64,000 bases of DNA. It comes from Nymphaea colorata (taxonomy: Eukaryota > Streptophyta > Magnoliopsida > Nymphaeales > Nymphaeaceae). The stretch is from positions 9,658,106 through 9,722,105 of the forward strand of contig NC_045141.1 in assembly GCF_008831285.2 (NCBI RefSeq), written 5' to 3'. The notes under the pieces were generated by a model. The model worked only from the letters and a program-made list of their open reading frames with translations. It had not been told where the DNA came from and did not search any database. This document shows, one piece after another, positions 22,701-36,798 of the stretch (position 1 is its first letter; each line of letters opens with the position of its first letter). Position numbers and translations under genes: made by a program.

Positions 22701-23991
22701 GTTCTCTCCAGTGGCAAGATTGGGCACTATTTGTCTTATTATTTCAGTTGCGGTTCACTCGGATTGGCCTATGTATCAGCTTGATGTGAAGAATGCCTTT
22801 TTGTATGGTGATCTTGAGGAGACCGTGTATATGCAACAACCTCCAGGGTTCGAGAAACAGGGGGAGTGTAGTAAAGTGTGTCGGTTGAAGAAGGCTATCT
22901 ATGGACTTAAACAAAGTCCCAGGGCATAGTTCCACAAATTATCAGAGGTAGTTTCACAGTGTGGATTTGAACGATCTCCTTTGGATCATTCTCTATTCAT
23001 CAAGAAGACCTCTACAGGTATTGTTGTCATGATAGTATATGTTGATGACATTATTCTGACAGGTGATTGTGGTCAAGAAATATCTGCTACTAAGGCCTTC
23101 CTTCAAAAACATTTTGTCACGAAGGATCTTGGTCACTTGAGATATTTTCTTGGAATTGAAGTTGTGGAGAACAAAGAAGGTGTAGCATTGTCTCAAAGGA
23201 AGTATGTCCTTGATCTTCTGCAAGACACAGGGATGCTAGGGACCAAGCCGACTAATCTCCCGATGAATCCTCGTATTCATCTTCATGATGATCAATCAGA
23301 ACTAGTAGATTCCCGATCTTACAGGTCTCTTATTGGAAAACTGCTTTATGTTACTGTAACAAGACCAGATATTAGCTTTGCTGTTGGAAAATTAAGTCAG
23401 TTTATGGAAAAACCTAGAAAAGTCCACTGGGATGCGGCGTTGATGGTGTTGAAATATCTAAAATCTTCCCCAGGCAGAGGTCTCTTCTTTAAGAAAGGTG
23501 AATATCTAGATGTTGTTGCTTACAGTGATGCTGACTATGCAGGGTCTGTTGATGATAGAAGGTCAACAACTGGCTTCTGTGTCTTTGTTGGGGGTAATCT
23601 CATATCATGGAGAAGCAAGAAACAAAATGTGGTCTCTAGATCAAGTGCAGAATCTGAATATAGAGCAATGGCTCAAACAGCTACTGAGATGACGTGGATT
23701 AAATCTATGCTTACGAATATGAGTATTCATGTTCCTCTTCCTATGAGAATGTATTGTGATAACAAGGCTGCTACTTATATTGCAAACAATCCAGTATTTC
23801 ATGAAAGAACTAAGCACATTGAGGTGGATTGTCATTACATTCGTGATCTTATAAAAGAAGGTGTAGTGTCTACAGTTCATGTAGCTTCTGAAGACCAAGC
23901 CGCAGATATGTTTACGAAAGCTCTTCCGATTGGTGATTTCTCTAGATGTTGTGACAAGCTGAGCATGGTTGACATCTATGCTCCAGCTTGA
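19777..23991 (+). pseudogene. Copia-1 gag-pol polyprotein (two in-frame TAG)
   Basis: A single frame of about 1,404 codons encodes gag, a CCHC zinc knuckle (CTYCGKIGHLEDHC, about residues 255-268), an aspartic protease (IIDSGASRHFCSS), integrase with its HHCC finger (HLRLGHPS ... CEACQLGKH) and core (DVWGPSR, then RTDNALEF, then NGVAERKHR), reverse transcriptase (YVDD at 23038-23049) and RNase H. This is the copia order PR-IN-RT-RH. Two TAG codons interrupt it, at 22426-22428 between integrase and RT and at 22927-22929 within RT where the family has Trp. Two ATGs at 19777 and 19780 could start it. It is therefore non-autonomous in this copy, though its RNA could in principle still be mobilised by related elements. 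Confidence 0.93.
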
Positions 23992-23998
23992 GGGGGAG
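23986..23998 (+). promoter_or_regulatory. Copia-1 polypurine tract
   Basis: GCTTGAGGGGGAG abuts the 3' LTR and overlaps the stop codon of the polyprotein. It is the expected primer site for plus-strand DNA synthesis. Confidence 0.9.
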
Positions 23999-24518
<520 letters not shown>

Positions 24519-24770
24519 AAAATTGAGATTATGTCGTTTCCTTCCTTATCAGAGAGGGGCCCCGCAGCGGAGCGGGGCTTCTGTGAAAGGGGGGAGTGAG
24601 GGTGGTTCTGAAAGGGCGAAGGTCCAGAAAGCCCTACAAAATGGGGAAGGGGATCTTTCCCCTTTTCCTCTCACCCGCCCCCCCTTCTGTCTTCCATGGC
24701 GGGCAAAAAAAGCCCCCCCGGTGAATGAAGTCAGGTGCAGGAAAAGGTAAACGCAAGGAAGGACCTGACT
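24519..24770. other. rps10-cox1 spacer
   Basis: This 252-bp spacer between the rps10 stop and the cox1 start (both on the minus strand) contains no gene. A GGGGCCCCGCAGCGGAGCGGGGC segment near 24558 can fold on itself. rps10 directly upstream of cox1 is a known angiosperm mitochondrial arrangement. Confidence 0.7.
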
Positions 24771-24859
24771 TCAAAGCGTCATCAGGGGTTTGCCCTTATC
24801 CGAACGGGTCTTGCAAGAAAATAGGATTTCATATTGAGCTCCAAATATACGCTATTGGG
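24771..24859 (-). pseudogene. rps10: rps10 exon 2
   Basis: Minus-strand translation gives RIFGAQYEILFSCKTRSDKG and a stop TGA at 24771. This is the C-terminal end of mitochondrial ribosomal protein S10. A TAG codon lies directly before RIFGAQ, so the exon is dead. The exon 5' edge is placed at 24857-24859 from the end of the group II intron and is uncertain by a few bases. Confidence 0.85.
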
Positions 24860-24887
24860 ATGGGTAGGCTCCGCCGCTTCCCCCCCT

Positions 24888-24923
24888 CAGAACCGCACGT
24901 GCGAGTTCCCCCACATACGGCTC
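24888..24923 (-). ncRNA. Group II intron domain V (rps10 intron)
   Basis: On the minus strand this is a 5'-GAGCCG...CGGTTCT-3' hairpin with a GAACTCGCACG side. It is the catalytic heart of the ribozyme and marks the intron 3' end. Confidence 0.83.
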
Positions 24924-25542
24924 AAGTGACTGGCGAAGCCCTTTCCTTCGCGCTTGGTAAGCACTTCGTTGTAGCCAAGCTGACTGCTGGCCTATCGGCT
25001 AGAGCCAAGCTTCGACCGCGACTGCTCGTCGCTTCTAGCTTTTCTTCTACGACTCGCTTCTACCGCTTTCGCGGTCAGCAAGCTACCTGGACCCTTTTTT
25101 TCTTGCTTTTGTTTGGCTCCATCCGTTACGCTATCACTACCCAAGTGCTCACCCTTTTGAGAAAGAAATGCAGAAAGGGAGCCGTCAGGCTTCCAAGCGC
25201 TAGCGAAGGGTAAGGGAAAGCGAAATTCTGCCAGACAGACCGACCAGGGATCATGTTATTGGCCTCCTTGGTTCGCTGACGCTGACTCTCACTCTCCGCC
25301 TATAGGCTACAGGGGTTGCGACGCAACGATGATGAGGTCAGGCTTGCTTTGCGATTGACCAAGCACTGCTACTCCATACTGGATTCGTAGCCACGCGGAG
25401 TGCCTGGCCGCCTTCTTCCGTCACCCGAGATCCAAGTCAGCATCGGCAAAAATCTCTTTCTTCCTCGCGGCCTCAAGCACAAGCGGAATGAGCAAAGCGA
25501 CTTTCCTCGAGGCTCTTCGGGGCTATATGAACTATATATGAA

Positions 25543-25591
25543 CTATAGAAAGTTCTTGATTCACCTTGAGTCAGTCAAGAACTTTCTATAG
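25543..25591. repeat. 17-bp perfect inverted repeat
   Basis: The arm CTATAGAAAGTTCTTGA (25543-25559) is followed after 15 nt by its exact reverse complement (25575-25591). A partial third copy (ACTATAGAAAG) follows at about 25600. It lies inside the rps10 intron; a small mitochondrial hairpin repeat is likely. Confidence 0.85.
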
Positions 25592-26269
25592 TAATCTAAC
25601 TATAGAAAGAGTTCAGGTGATTTTGCTCGTATAGCAAAGCGAGGCTTGCTCGTTCTGCTCCACTCGCCAGAGGGCAAAGCTCATTGGCCGGCTTGGAAGC
25701 AAGCTACCGAAGGCTTCTGGCGACTCGCTTCTACGCCCGGCCCACCGCCTATCGTTGGAAGCCGTCAGGCTCCCTGTCGCCTATCTCACCTGGAACTTGG
25801 AAGTGAAGGGTGAGCCTTCGCTTTTTGGATCGTCTTCTGCCCAATGTGGTACCCTCCCGTTTGTTTTGTGGTTCCCATTGCATTGGGTTTACCTTGTTCA
25901 CAGGTTGACCCCATGGCAGCAAGAAAAGGCGATCTGGTGCTATACTCCGGTGATCTCTTGCCCACCGAGGCATGAAAACTCCCATCGTGTCCCAGATCAC
26001 ATTCCGTGAATCGAAAGGGGAAGCCATCCATCTTCTCATGGATGCGGTGCGGTTTGACGAAGCGTCTAAGCACAGTTCACTCGCGTTGATCAAGTCTTGC
26101 CACCACTCCTGAAGGGAACCGGAGGTTTCCTTCTTGCATTCTTTCCCACGCTTCATACATACCCCCTCTTTTTCATTAAGGTCAAGGGCCAGGCGCATGG
26201 TGGGGTAGGAGCATATCGTCGGCAATCTTTTTGGCCTAACCAATCAGTCTGATGTCCTCCGAGTCGCAC

Positions 26270-26519
26270 GGCGTTTTAACTGAAAGAACTTCTTGCGCAA
26301 TTCATGTGTTTCTGTTTTGATGACCAGCAATTGTTTCTTTCTTTCCATTTCAAATTGTTCTCTGGACTTTTTATCAATATGAGGTGATCGTAACACAATA
26401 TATTTGACTCGTGATTCAGGCAATCCAATGTTTCGTGTGTAACGCGGAAGCCCCCCAAAAGGGTTTTCCTAGAATTTCTTCTCAAAAGATCGAATCACTA
26501 TGCGTATCTTGGTTGTCAT
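26270..26519 (-). pseudogene. rps10: rps10 exon 1
   Basis: ATG at 26519 opens MTTKIRIVIRSFEKKF, followed by a TAG stop and then the continuing frame [19 protein letters not shown] and [15 protein letters not shown] to KKFFQLKR at the intron edge. This is mitochondrial ribosomal protein S10, a small-subunit component near the decoding site in bacterial relatives. The internal TAG (a Leu codon in the family) cannot be edited away, so it is a pseudogene. Exon length is 250 nt. Confidence 0.9.
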
Positions 26520-27303
26520 TAGAAAGGGTGGTCTTTTTGTTTTTTGGCTGACTCCTCTTCCTGTTCTATGGCTGAGAGGCATCCAGCAGTGCCACGCCGG
26601 TGTTTTCTCATAAGGTCCCCTGAAAAAAGCTCTTTCAAAGAAAGGCTCACTGACTTTCTTTCTCAAGAGTAGAATGGTCAACGGGGCCAAGAAGAAATCC
26701 ACTTTTGGTTTTCCTGAGAGGTTCTTTTGTAGTCAGAAGCCCAGAGGAAATCTTCTTCTGAAGTCACTCATCCATTTTTGTCTCTAGAAAAGCCATCAGA
26801 AACGTGGGATCGCCATCCATGTTCAGATCAAAAGACAGAGACTGTCTGTCTATCCCGTCGGTCTGTCGTGTGTCCTATGTTCTATAGTCTCAGGAGTGTG
26901 TGATCTTCTCTCGAAGGGTTCTACCATTTTCCAGTGTCACTTCGTGAGAGTTGGCCACATCTTCCATTCACCATGGACCGACCTCAAAAGAGTCATCATT
27001 CCAGATCCACATCCTAATCGAAACCTTCATCGCAAGCTGCGACGACGGGAGGAATGGGAAGACCGAAGAAGCTCCGGATAGTTGATCCATATTGAAACCT
27101 TCTCTCTGGAACAATCAATGGAGGGCACTGACTGACTGTATCAATAATCACTCAGTGAGCTCGCCAATAGCGCTTCGCTTGGCATGCAAGGCGGCTCAAG
27201 CGCCAGGTAGACGCGCGCGGGCGAAGGAGATGCATTTCAGGTACTGGTGGTACTGGACAAGCTCTCCGTCCATAATCTCTTTCTTCTTTCTGAGAAAAGT
27301 TCC
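26520..27303. other. rps10/nad7 divergent spacer
   Basis: 784 bp lie between the divergent starts of rps10 (minus) and nad7 (plus). I see no gene; short frames on both strands lack domains. In a mitochondrion it would hold both promoters, but no promoter motif was recognised with confidence. Confidence 0.6.
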
Positions 27304-27437
27304 ATGACGACTAGGATCAAGAATTTCACTTCGAATTCCAGACCTCAACATCCTGCTGCTCATGGTGTTTCACGATCGGTATTGGAAATGAACGGAGAAG
27401 TGGTGGAACGTGCGGAACCGCATATTGGATCACTCCA
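27304..27437 (+). pseudogene. nad7: nad7 exon 1
   Basis: From ATG 27304 the frame reads [20 protein letters not shown], then [17 protein letters not shown], the N-terminal part of NADH dehydrogenase subunit 7 (the 49-kDa quinone-site subunit of complex I). The exon is 134 nt, 9 nt short of the 143 nt I expect, because three codons after MTTR are missing in phase. Ser codons in GVSRSVLE are in the unedited state. The donor side is CTCCA|GTGCGG. Confidence 0.93.
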
Positions 27438-29224
<1,787 letters not shown>

Positions 29225-31118
29225 ATGATCAATACTCTTAGCTGGCCATCACAACTTTATGGGTACATCTACCCTCTAAATTCATTTGATTGCATCATGC
29301 CCACAGTAATACACATGAAAGATATTGCAATATTTTACACCAATCAAACATATCAATCATATCTTACAAAACTTAGGCAAACCATAGAGAGTAGTCTCTA
29401 TCCGTGATTAGCTCGTAGCTGTCCTATGCAAATATCATTCTATGATGCTTTCTAGTGCACAATCGAGGTCAAGGAGATACTCGACTCAATGTCTTTCATA
29501 ATCTGTCCTCAGCAGTTAATTGCTAGCATGCATATGCCATCGCGTAATAATTTAAGGACAATACACTAATTACATAATCATTCAATCACATACATACATT
29601 CATGTAGCAATAAGCACTTTTCTCACACACATCCATCACAAACATAAGATAGAATCCTACGATCCTAAAAAGCATGTGCTCTAAATTTGGCCCCCAAGTA
29701 GGGATTTGCTTGTAATGCTGCCATACCTGTCGCACGTTGCCAAAAATGCCCAAAATCGTCTCGAGTTTTGAATATTATTGCTCATGGTCTACTCGACGTG
29801 CTTGGTATACCTGCAAACATAATCAATCGATAAATTTTTTCTACTTGTTTTGCTTTACAAGCTATACAAGTATGAAACAGGATCATTGATGTGTAGGTCA
29901 TTGCCCCAAGAGGGTGCCAACAAGTAGCATCGTTCCACATAGCCATCCAATAGGTTTCTTCCCAACTCTTTGAGGTTGTGACCAAACAGATTAAATTTCG
30001 AGCTTTCGATTCAACCTATCACTAATACCTTTTTCAATTGTTTTCTTAGTTGATGCGTCTTCCCAACAATTACGCTTCCCTTATACAAACTCATTGCCAA
30101 CAAGTGACATAATATGCACATCAACAATAGCATACATTATGAATTCACTAAAACGGTTCTAAACCTTCTCAACAACATCAAATCTCTACCGTACTTCCTA
30201 ACCACTTAAAAAATCAACCCATCATGCTAAGAAGATAACTATATACATAGATCCTCATCCCTCCAAAATAGTCCTAGACCTTCCCCAAGATAGTAAAGTC
30301 TCGAACATGCATTCTACATCATCGAATTTTGAATCTATCATGCTCAAATAATAATTATATTTGTACTAACAGAAAATGTTAGACAATTTAGGCTCGATTA
30401 GGCCTCACCCAGCTCACTCTTACAGTCCTAACTGTTGTAGAGTTCCCGACAGCCACCTCAAGCACTCGACTGATCCCCAAGTGGCTAAAATAAAATGCTA
30501 TCGTCACCAACATTGCCTTCTATTTGCTGTTATGAGGGGAAAGATGTGTTCCCCAAGCTGCAATTCCAACCAGTAGCGACAATTAGAGTGAGAATGAGCG
30601 AAAGAGAACTCAAGAGGAGGGTCTGTCGCTGAAAAAGAGCCTACAGTAGTTATGAGGAATGTGGTTCAGTTGAGGGAGGTTGAAGATGAGAAAGAGAACA
30701 CGAGAGATGTGAGTGAGAGGAGGCTGGCAATAAGGAGAGAGTACAAGCAGTGAGACGAGAGAGTAGCGAAGGAGAGAGAGCGTTCGGAGACAGGGAGATG
30801 AGCAAAGAGAATGCAAGAGAATCAAACAAGGGGATGAGAGCTGGCAGAGAAGAGAAGGCTCGGGTCAGAGGGAACAAACAAAAAATGGGGAGAGGGAGCA
30901 GAAAAGACAAAAGAGATGGGGAGAGAGTTCGATAGGGCTTACCCCAGTGCCATCATCCTCCACCTTTGCCAGTCCCTTAGTCGTCATTGCAGCACCCTCG
31001 TACGCCTCCTGCTTCTCTCATGATTGCACAAGCAAGAAGCGAAGACGTAGAGGAAGAGTTGACGTCGGGTACTTCACGTAGGTGGGGTTCGGGTCGGGGC
31101 CTGGATCACGACCAATCC
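29225..31118 (-). mobile_element. Old Tekay LTR remnant (inverted)
   Basis: Read in reverse, this block matches the 3-kb LTR at 49273-52273 from its first part (near 31100, GGGTTCGGGTCGGG...) through the CT-rich segment (30590-30930, GA-rich here) to about LTR position 1,920 (29225). Recognisable points include the GAGGGGAAA..GTTCCCCAAGCTGC word near 30540, CATCATGCTAAG near 30220 and the GAAAGCATCATAGAATGATA complement near 29430. It is heavily diverged and lacks its 3' third, which ends at the NUMT junction. No coding sequence remains. Confidence 0.8.
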
Positions 31119-31911
31119 AAACTGCAAGGCATCAAGCGTTACACATTATCTGCTGGAAACTCAGTTCATTGTAAAGACTAACAATATAGTCACATGCTAT
31201 TTCCAAACGCAAAAGAAGCTATCTCCAAAGTAGGCTCGTTGGCAGGAATTCTTAGCCGACTTTGACTTTGTTTTGGAGTACAAGGTAGGAAAGACCAATG
31301 TTGTTGTTGATGTGTTGAGTCGAAAAGCTAAACTTGTAGCAACTCGGGCAGAGTCCTCTGAAGTACAACTAGAGGGTGCTCTCCTCACGCGTGTTCACGA
31401 AGGTATGCGGCAGGACATGATGACACAACACATGGTGGCCTTAGCTGAAGCAAGGAAGACTCGATGGTTCTAGCTACAAGACGGACTCCTCCTCACCAAA
31501 GGTGGATGTGTATTTATGCCAAGATGGGGGAACCATTGATGGGAGTTTTTAAAGGAGTTCATGATACCTTATGGGCTGGGCACCCTAGCCAGGAGCGCAC
31601 CCTAGCTCTCCTTGAATGCGGATATTATTGGCCACAGATGTAGGATGATGTTTAGGCCTACATGAAGACATGCCTCATCTACCAGCAAGATAAGGGGTTA
31701 AACTAGAAACCTGCCAGCACTTAGAACCGTTGCCGGTTCTAGAGTGCCCATGGGAAAGCCTCTCAATGGACTTCATCGTGAGCCTACTGAAAGTAGATGG
31801 CTATAGTTCCATACTTGTTGTCGAGGATAGGTTTTCAAAGTATGCTACCTTTATCGCAACTTCAAGGGAATGTCCTGCAAAGAAGATGACAGAGTCTTTT
31901 GTGAAGAACAT
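31119..31911 (+). pseudogene. Old chromovirus, RNase H to integrase (part 1)
   Basis: Frames give an RNase H end (QKKLSPK, ARWQEFLADFDFVLEYKVGK, VLSRKAKL), a linker, the H2C2 integrase finger (AGHPSQERTLALLECGYYWP, then CLIYQQDKG) and the first core segment (LSMDFIVSLLKVDGYSSILV). Many stops are present. The family is the same as at 6640-8085. It is cut at 31911 by Copia-2 in the middle of the integrase core, and the reading frame resumes exactly after it at 37210. Confidence 0.85.
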
Positions 31912-31916
31912 AGTTA
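31912..31916. repeat. Target-site duplication of Copia-2 (left)
   Basis: AGTTA here equals 37205-37209 on the other side of the element. Confidence 0.96.
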
Positions 31917-32314
31917 TGTTAAGAAATATGATTTCTTATTGTTGTTATCTCTTAATTAGGTATTATCTTGTTAAGAGCTAGTTTAGGATTAGTTAGGAAT
32001 TAGTTTAGGATTTAGTTTATTTCTTTCTTTTCTCTTTATTTTTTATTTTTTATTTTTTTATTATTTCTGCCAAACTAGCCGTTGGCAGTTTCAACAGCTC
32101 TATTAAGAGTTGTTGGAACTAGCCCAACGGCTAGTTTAGCTCATCTCTTCTTATTCTCTGTTATAAATATCCTTGTAACAGTCTTTGTAAAGGATAAGTT
32201 GTGTTTTACAGCCTTTATATTGTTTATTGAATGAGTATTACTCTTCTTCACTTGGCCTTAGTGCCTTTTTGGTATTATATGTATTCTTTGTGACTGTTAT
32301 AGTCACTTTTCACA
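31917..32314 (+). repeat. Copia-2 5' LTR
   Basis: 398 bp. It contains a 14-bp stem (AAACTAGCCGTTGG at 32072-32085 and its complement at 32124-32137) whose loop includes a second inverted segment, and a TATAAATA box near 32162 followed by the probable start of transcription. Confidence 0.93.
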
Positions 32315-32327
32315 TGGTATCAGAGCC
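32315..32327 (+). promoter_or_regulatory. Copia-2 primer-binding site (tRNA-iMet)
   Basis: TGGTATCAGAGCC immediately follows the 5' LTR and is complementary to initiator tRNA-Met. Confidence 0.94.
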
Positions 32328-32524
32328 ATTGGGCTGATTCTCAAAGCCTGTTAAAGGCTGCTGCTGAGATTTTATGTTGCTGGTTTGATTGAAGAGATTC
32401 TTTGCTGGAGGATATAATTTCTTGAAGGCCTTTTTGCTGCGGTTGCTCACCAACTGTTTGGTGAAATTTCTAGAAGAGTTTTTTCTTGACTTCCTTGGAG
32501 ATTATTGTTTCAAGTATTGCTCTC

Positions 32525-35500
32525 ATGGAAGACTCCAAAGTTTCAATTGAAGGAGGAAGCTATTATGCTCCATACAAGCTTGACGGAACCAATTATACAC
32601 TATGGGCAAAATGTTTGGAAATGCATATCAAAGGAAAATATTTATGGGGCTTCATAAGAGGTACGTCTATCCCTCCCACTCTCAAGTTGACCAAAATAGA
32701 AAATGGGATTGAAAAACAACTAGATGGAGTGGAAAGACAAAATGCTATGAATGAATATTACAAAAAATTAGACGATTGGGAAGCTAAAAATTCTAGGATT
32801 AAAGAATGGATTTATGGAAGTATTGAACCTAGAATTACCCAAAATCTTATGTATTATGAAAAGGCTAGTGAAGTTTGGGAATATCTTAAGGGAATGTTCA
32901 CCCAAAAAGATATGGCCTGAAAGTATCAAGCAAGGAGAGAAAAATGTTAGAGAATTTTTCATGAAAATCTCTAGTGTATGGAATGAGTTAGATCAACTAA
33001 GTCCCGAACTAGGGTTGGACTGCAAATGCCATGAGATTAGAAGAAATGAAATATATGAATTTCGGTTTTTTCAATTCCTTCAAGGGCTACGGCCCGAATT
33101 TGAACAAATAAGGTCAGCCCTTCTTTCTTCATCCTCTCCTCCACTCATTCATGAACTTCTTACAAAGCTAAGTGGAGAGGAAACTAGAATGAAACTATCC
33201 AAAGAAATGGATAAAGATAGTGTTCTTGTCTCAAAACAAGAAGAAGAAAGAGCCTTAGCCGCCTCTAGACCTGGAAACAACATCAAGTCTTTTAGACCTC
33301 CTCACTTTAAGAATCAAATTAGAGGAGAATATAAAGTTATTTGCCACTTTTGTCTTGAACCGGGTCACATAAGACCTAGTTGCCCAAAGTTGAACAATAA
33401 TGAAGGACAATCGCGGAATCTTGGAGGAAATTTTCTCAAAGGAGGAACTTCATATCCACAAGGAGGGCAACACAACCGGGGAATTTCATATCCTCAAGGT
33501 GGTCATTACAACATTAGACAATTTGATCAAAGAAAGGCCGCAAATGTCACAAATGAAGGATGTGATCTATCATCTATATCCACAACATTGAATCAAATCA
33601 TGACAGCCCTTCAACCCATGATCAAGGAGTCAAATTCCGAAGCACTAGCAACAACGGCATCCATCTCCAACACTCCTGGTATGTTTTCTTGGCTTTTAGA
33701 TTCTGGTGCATCTTTTCATATGACACCAAATATATCATCTTTGACCAAATTTGAAAGAACAAGAAAAGAATCAAATGTTGTTACCGCCGATGGAACTTCT
33801 TTAAGAGTTAAAGGGATTGGGAATTTTGAAAAAGAATTTGGAAAACAAAAATTTTTTGTTCCAAAAGTTAGTTATGTTCCTAAACTTAATCTTAACTTAC
33901 TTTCTGTGTCACAAATCTCAGATCTTGGATTTGATGTTGTTTTCTCATCAAATAAATGTTTGGTACAGGATCACCAAACCGGGAGATTGATTGGGGAAGG
34001 TTTTAGAAAAGGGGACCTTTACTACATGGACAATTTATGCATCCCCAAAGAAAAGTTTTGTCACTATGTTGAAAATGTGGACATCAATGTTTGGCACCAA
34101 AGATTAGGTCATCCAAATGTTAGAAAATTGTCTATGATGAACCCTACCAAGAATATTTGTATTGAAAATTTTAAATGTAATGATTGTATACATGGAAAAA
34201 TGAAATCTTTATCTTTTGGAGAAAGGAACTTCTTCTCTTCTTTGCCTTTTGCCTTTTGACCTTGTTCATTCCGATGTATGGGGACCCTCTCCTATCATGT
34301 CAAAAGGAGGGCTATCATATTATGTGATCTTTGTTGATGACTTCACTAGGTATTGTTGGATATATTTCCTAAAATATAAATCCGAAGTTTTTGAGATATT
34401 CAAAAATTTTCACATGTTAGTACAAACACAATTCAATGCTAAATTAAAAATTTTAAGGACTGATTCCAGAGGTGAATACATTTCAAATGAGTTCGAAAGA
34501 TATTTGAAAAACTATGGGATAGTCTACCAAAAATCTTGTCCAAGAACACCTCAACAAAATGGACTTTCAGAAAGAAAACATAGGCACATAATTGAAACAA
34601 CAAGAACCCTTCTTATTTCCAAAAATGTGCCTAAAAACTTTTGGGCTGAAACCGCACTTGCCTCTGTTTATCTTATAAACAGAATGCCTTCAAAAGTTTT
34701 ACATAATACCACTCCGTTTGAAAAATTATTCAAGTATGAACCCGATTTCAATAGACTTCGTATTTTTGGATGCAAATGTTTTGTTCTTAATGACAAGGCT
34801 TATAAGCTAAGTTCAAAAGTTATTGAATGTGCTTTTATTGGTTATTCTGAAACCCAAAAAGGCTACAAATGTTATGACTCAATTAAAGACAAGATCATTG
34901 TCTCAAGGAATGTAAGGTTTTGTGAAGATGAAAGTGGTTTTAAAAATTGTGGGGAGTCACAACACAATAATGATTATTCCTTTTTATTTAAGTTCCTTTC
35001 TCAATGTGATGATGAAATGCATGATGGTGATGATAGCAACACTGGTGGTAATGATAGTAGAATGGCCAAGGATATAATCACTTATCATAGAAGAAACCGG
35101 CAACAAGAAGTTGGTGAAGACGAACATCATGAGACCATTGATCTCCAACCAACTCAAAGTGGAGAAAACCTTAGGAGATCCACTAGAAATGTAAGACAAT
35201 CCAATAGATTTGTGTCTTATGAAACTTTTACTCCATCTCATAGAGCTATAATTAATATCATTCACTCTCACTTTGAACCTTCTACTTTTAATGAAGCATC
35301 CAAATATATTGAGTGGAAGAATGCCATGTTAGAAGAATTGGATGCCTTGAGAAAAGCCCAAACTTGGGAAATACAAGAGGGAAAAAGACTATTGGATGCA
35401 AGTGGGTATACAAGGTGAAAACTAAAAGTGATGGATCCCTAGAAAGGTATAAAGCAAGGCTTGTTGCCAAAGGTTACACTCAAGAATATGGTATTGACTA

Positions 35501-36785
35501 TGAGGAAACCTTTGCCCCTGTAGCTAGAATGACTACTGTTAGGACCCTTATTGCTTTAGCATCTGTTAAAAACTGGAATATCTATCAAATGGATGTTAAA
35601 AATGTCTTTTTAAATGGGGATCTTATGGAAGAGGTTTATATGGAAGTACCACCCGGGTTGTCTGTTCCTCAAAGGAAAGTTCTTAGACTTAAGAAGCCTC
35701 TTTATGGCCTCAAACAAGCTCCTAAAGCTTGGTTTGACCGTTTTAATTTTGTTATTTCTGATTATGGGTTTCATTCTTGCTTAACTGACACTGCCTTATT
35801 TGTTAAGTATACTACTGCAGGTATCATAATTCTTCTACTGTATGTTGATGATATGATCATTACAGGTAGTGATAAGGAAGGTATTAGAGAATGTAAGAAA
35901 TTACTACAAGAAACTTTTGAAATGAAAGATTTAGGTTTTCTAACGTACTTCTTGGGTATTGAGGTTGCATATTCTACTAGAGGATATTTTTTGTCACAAA
36001 CTAAGTTTGCTGCAGAGATCATTGCTAAATCAGGCATAACAGATGATAAGGTCACAGAAACTCCTGAAGCAGTAGGAAGTAAGATGAAGATTGATGATGG
36101 AGTTCCACTTGCCAATCCCACTCCTTACCGACAACTTGTGGGATCCTTGATGTACCTTAGCATCACTCGGCCTGACATTGCTCATGCAGTTCATACTGTG
36201 AATTAATTTCAACATGCTCCATCAACCGTTCATATGGGAGCTGTTCTTCGTATCATCAGATATATTAAGGAAACAATAAACAAGGGAGTATTTATGTCTT
36301 CCTCTTCCTCTTTGAACTTGATTGCTTATACTGATGCTGATTGGGGAGGAGATCCTAATGATAGACACTCAACTATTGGATTTTGTGTTTTTCTAAGAGA
36401 ATCACTCATCTCATGGAAATGCAAAAAGCAACAGAAAGTCTCACTATCCTCTACTGAAGCTGAATATCGAGCCATGGCTTCTACAACTATGGAAATTGTC
36501 TGGCTTCGCCAAATGCTCCTTGATATGGGAATAAAGATAGAAGAACCCACTGATTTATGCTGCGACAACAAGAGTTCTATCTACATTGCCAAGAATCAAA
36601 CATTCCATGAACGAACAAAGCATATAGAAATGGACTGTCACTATGTTCGTGAAGAATTTTTGAAGAAGACTATCAAACTTCCATATGCCTCCTCCGAGTT
36701 CCAGCTGGCTGATTTCTTCACAAAGCCTCTATGTTCTCCCAGATTCAACTTTCTTTTAGATAAACTTTCGGTGATAGCACCGTAA
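32525..36785 (+). pseudogene. Copia-2 gag-pol (broken)
   Basis: Starting at ATG 32525 (MEDSKVSIEGGSYYAPYKLD) the frame gives gag, a zinc knuckle (CHFCLEPGHIRPSC), protease (LLDSGASFHMTPN), integrase (HQRLGHPN, CNDCIHGK, HSDVWGPS, LRTDSRGEY, NGLSERKHR), RT (QMDVKNVFLNGD, YVDD at 35841-35852) and RNase H (DADWGGDPNDR, STEAEYRAM). Frame changes lie near 32900, near 34240 and in the 35313-35418 overlap, and a TAA is at 36204-36206. All domains are recognisable, but the polyprotein cannot be made from this copy. Confidence 0.93.
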
Positions 36786-36798
36786 GTTTAAGGGGGGG

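Larger units (their letters stand above)
24860..26269 (-). other. rps10: rps10 group II intron
   Basis: The intron runs on the minus strand from GTGCGACTCGG at 26269 to about 24860. Near its end, 24923 down to about 24888, the strand reads GAGCCGTATG ... ACGTGCGGTTCT, the two arms of domain V. Length is about 1.4 kb. It carries a perfect 17-bp stem hairpin at 25543-25591. No maturase frame is evident. Retention of the intron shows DNA-level transfer. Confidence 0.83.

Noticed and set aside
25749-26243. 164-codon minus-strand frame in the rps10 intron
   Set aside because: It sits inside the group II intron and shows no maturase/RT motif; chance frame.
30610-30935. Ser/Leu-rich and Glu/Arg-rich frames in GA-rich DNA
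   Set aside because: Translations of the purine-rich part of the old inverted Tekay LTR.
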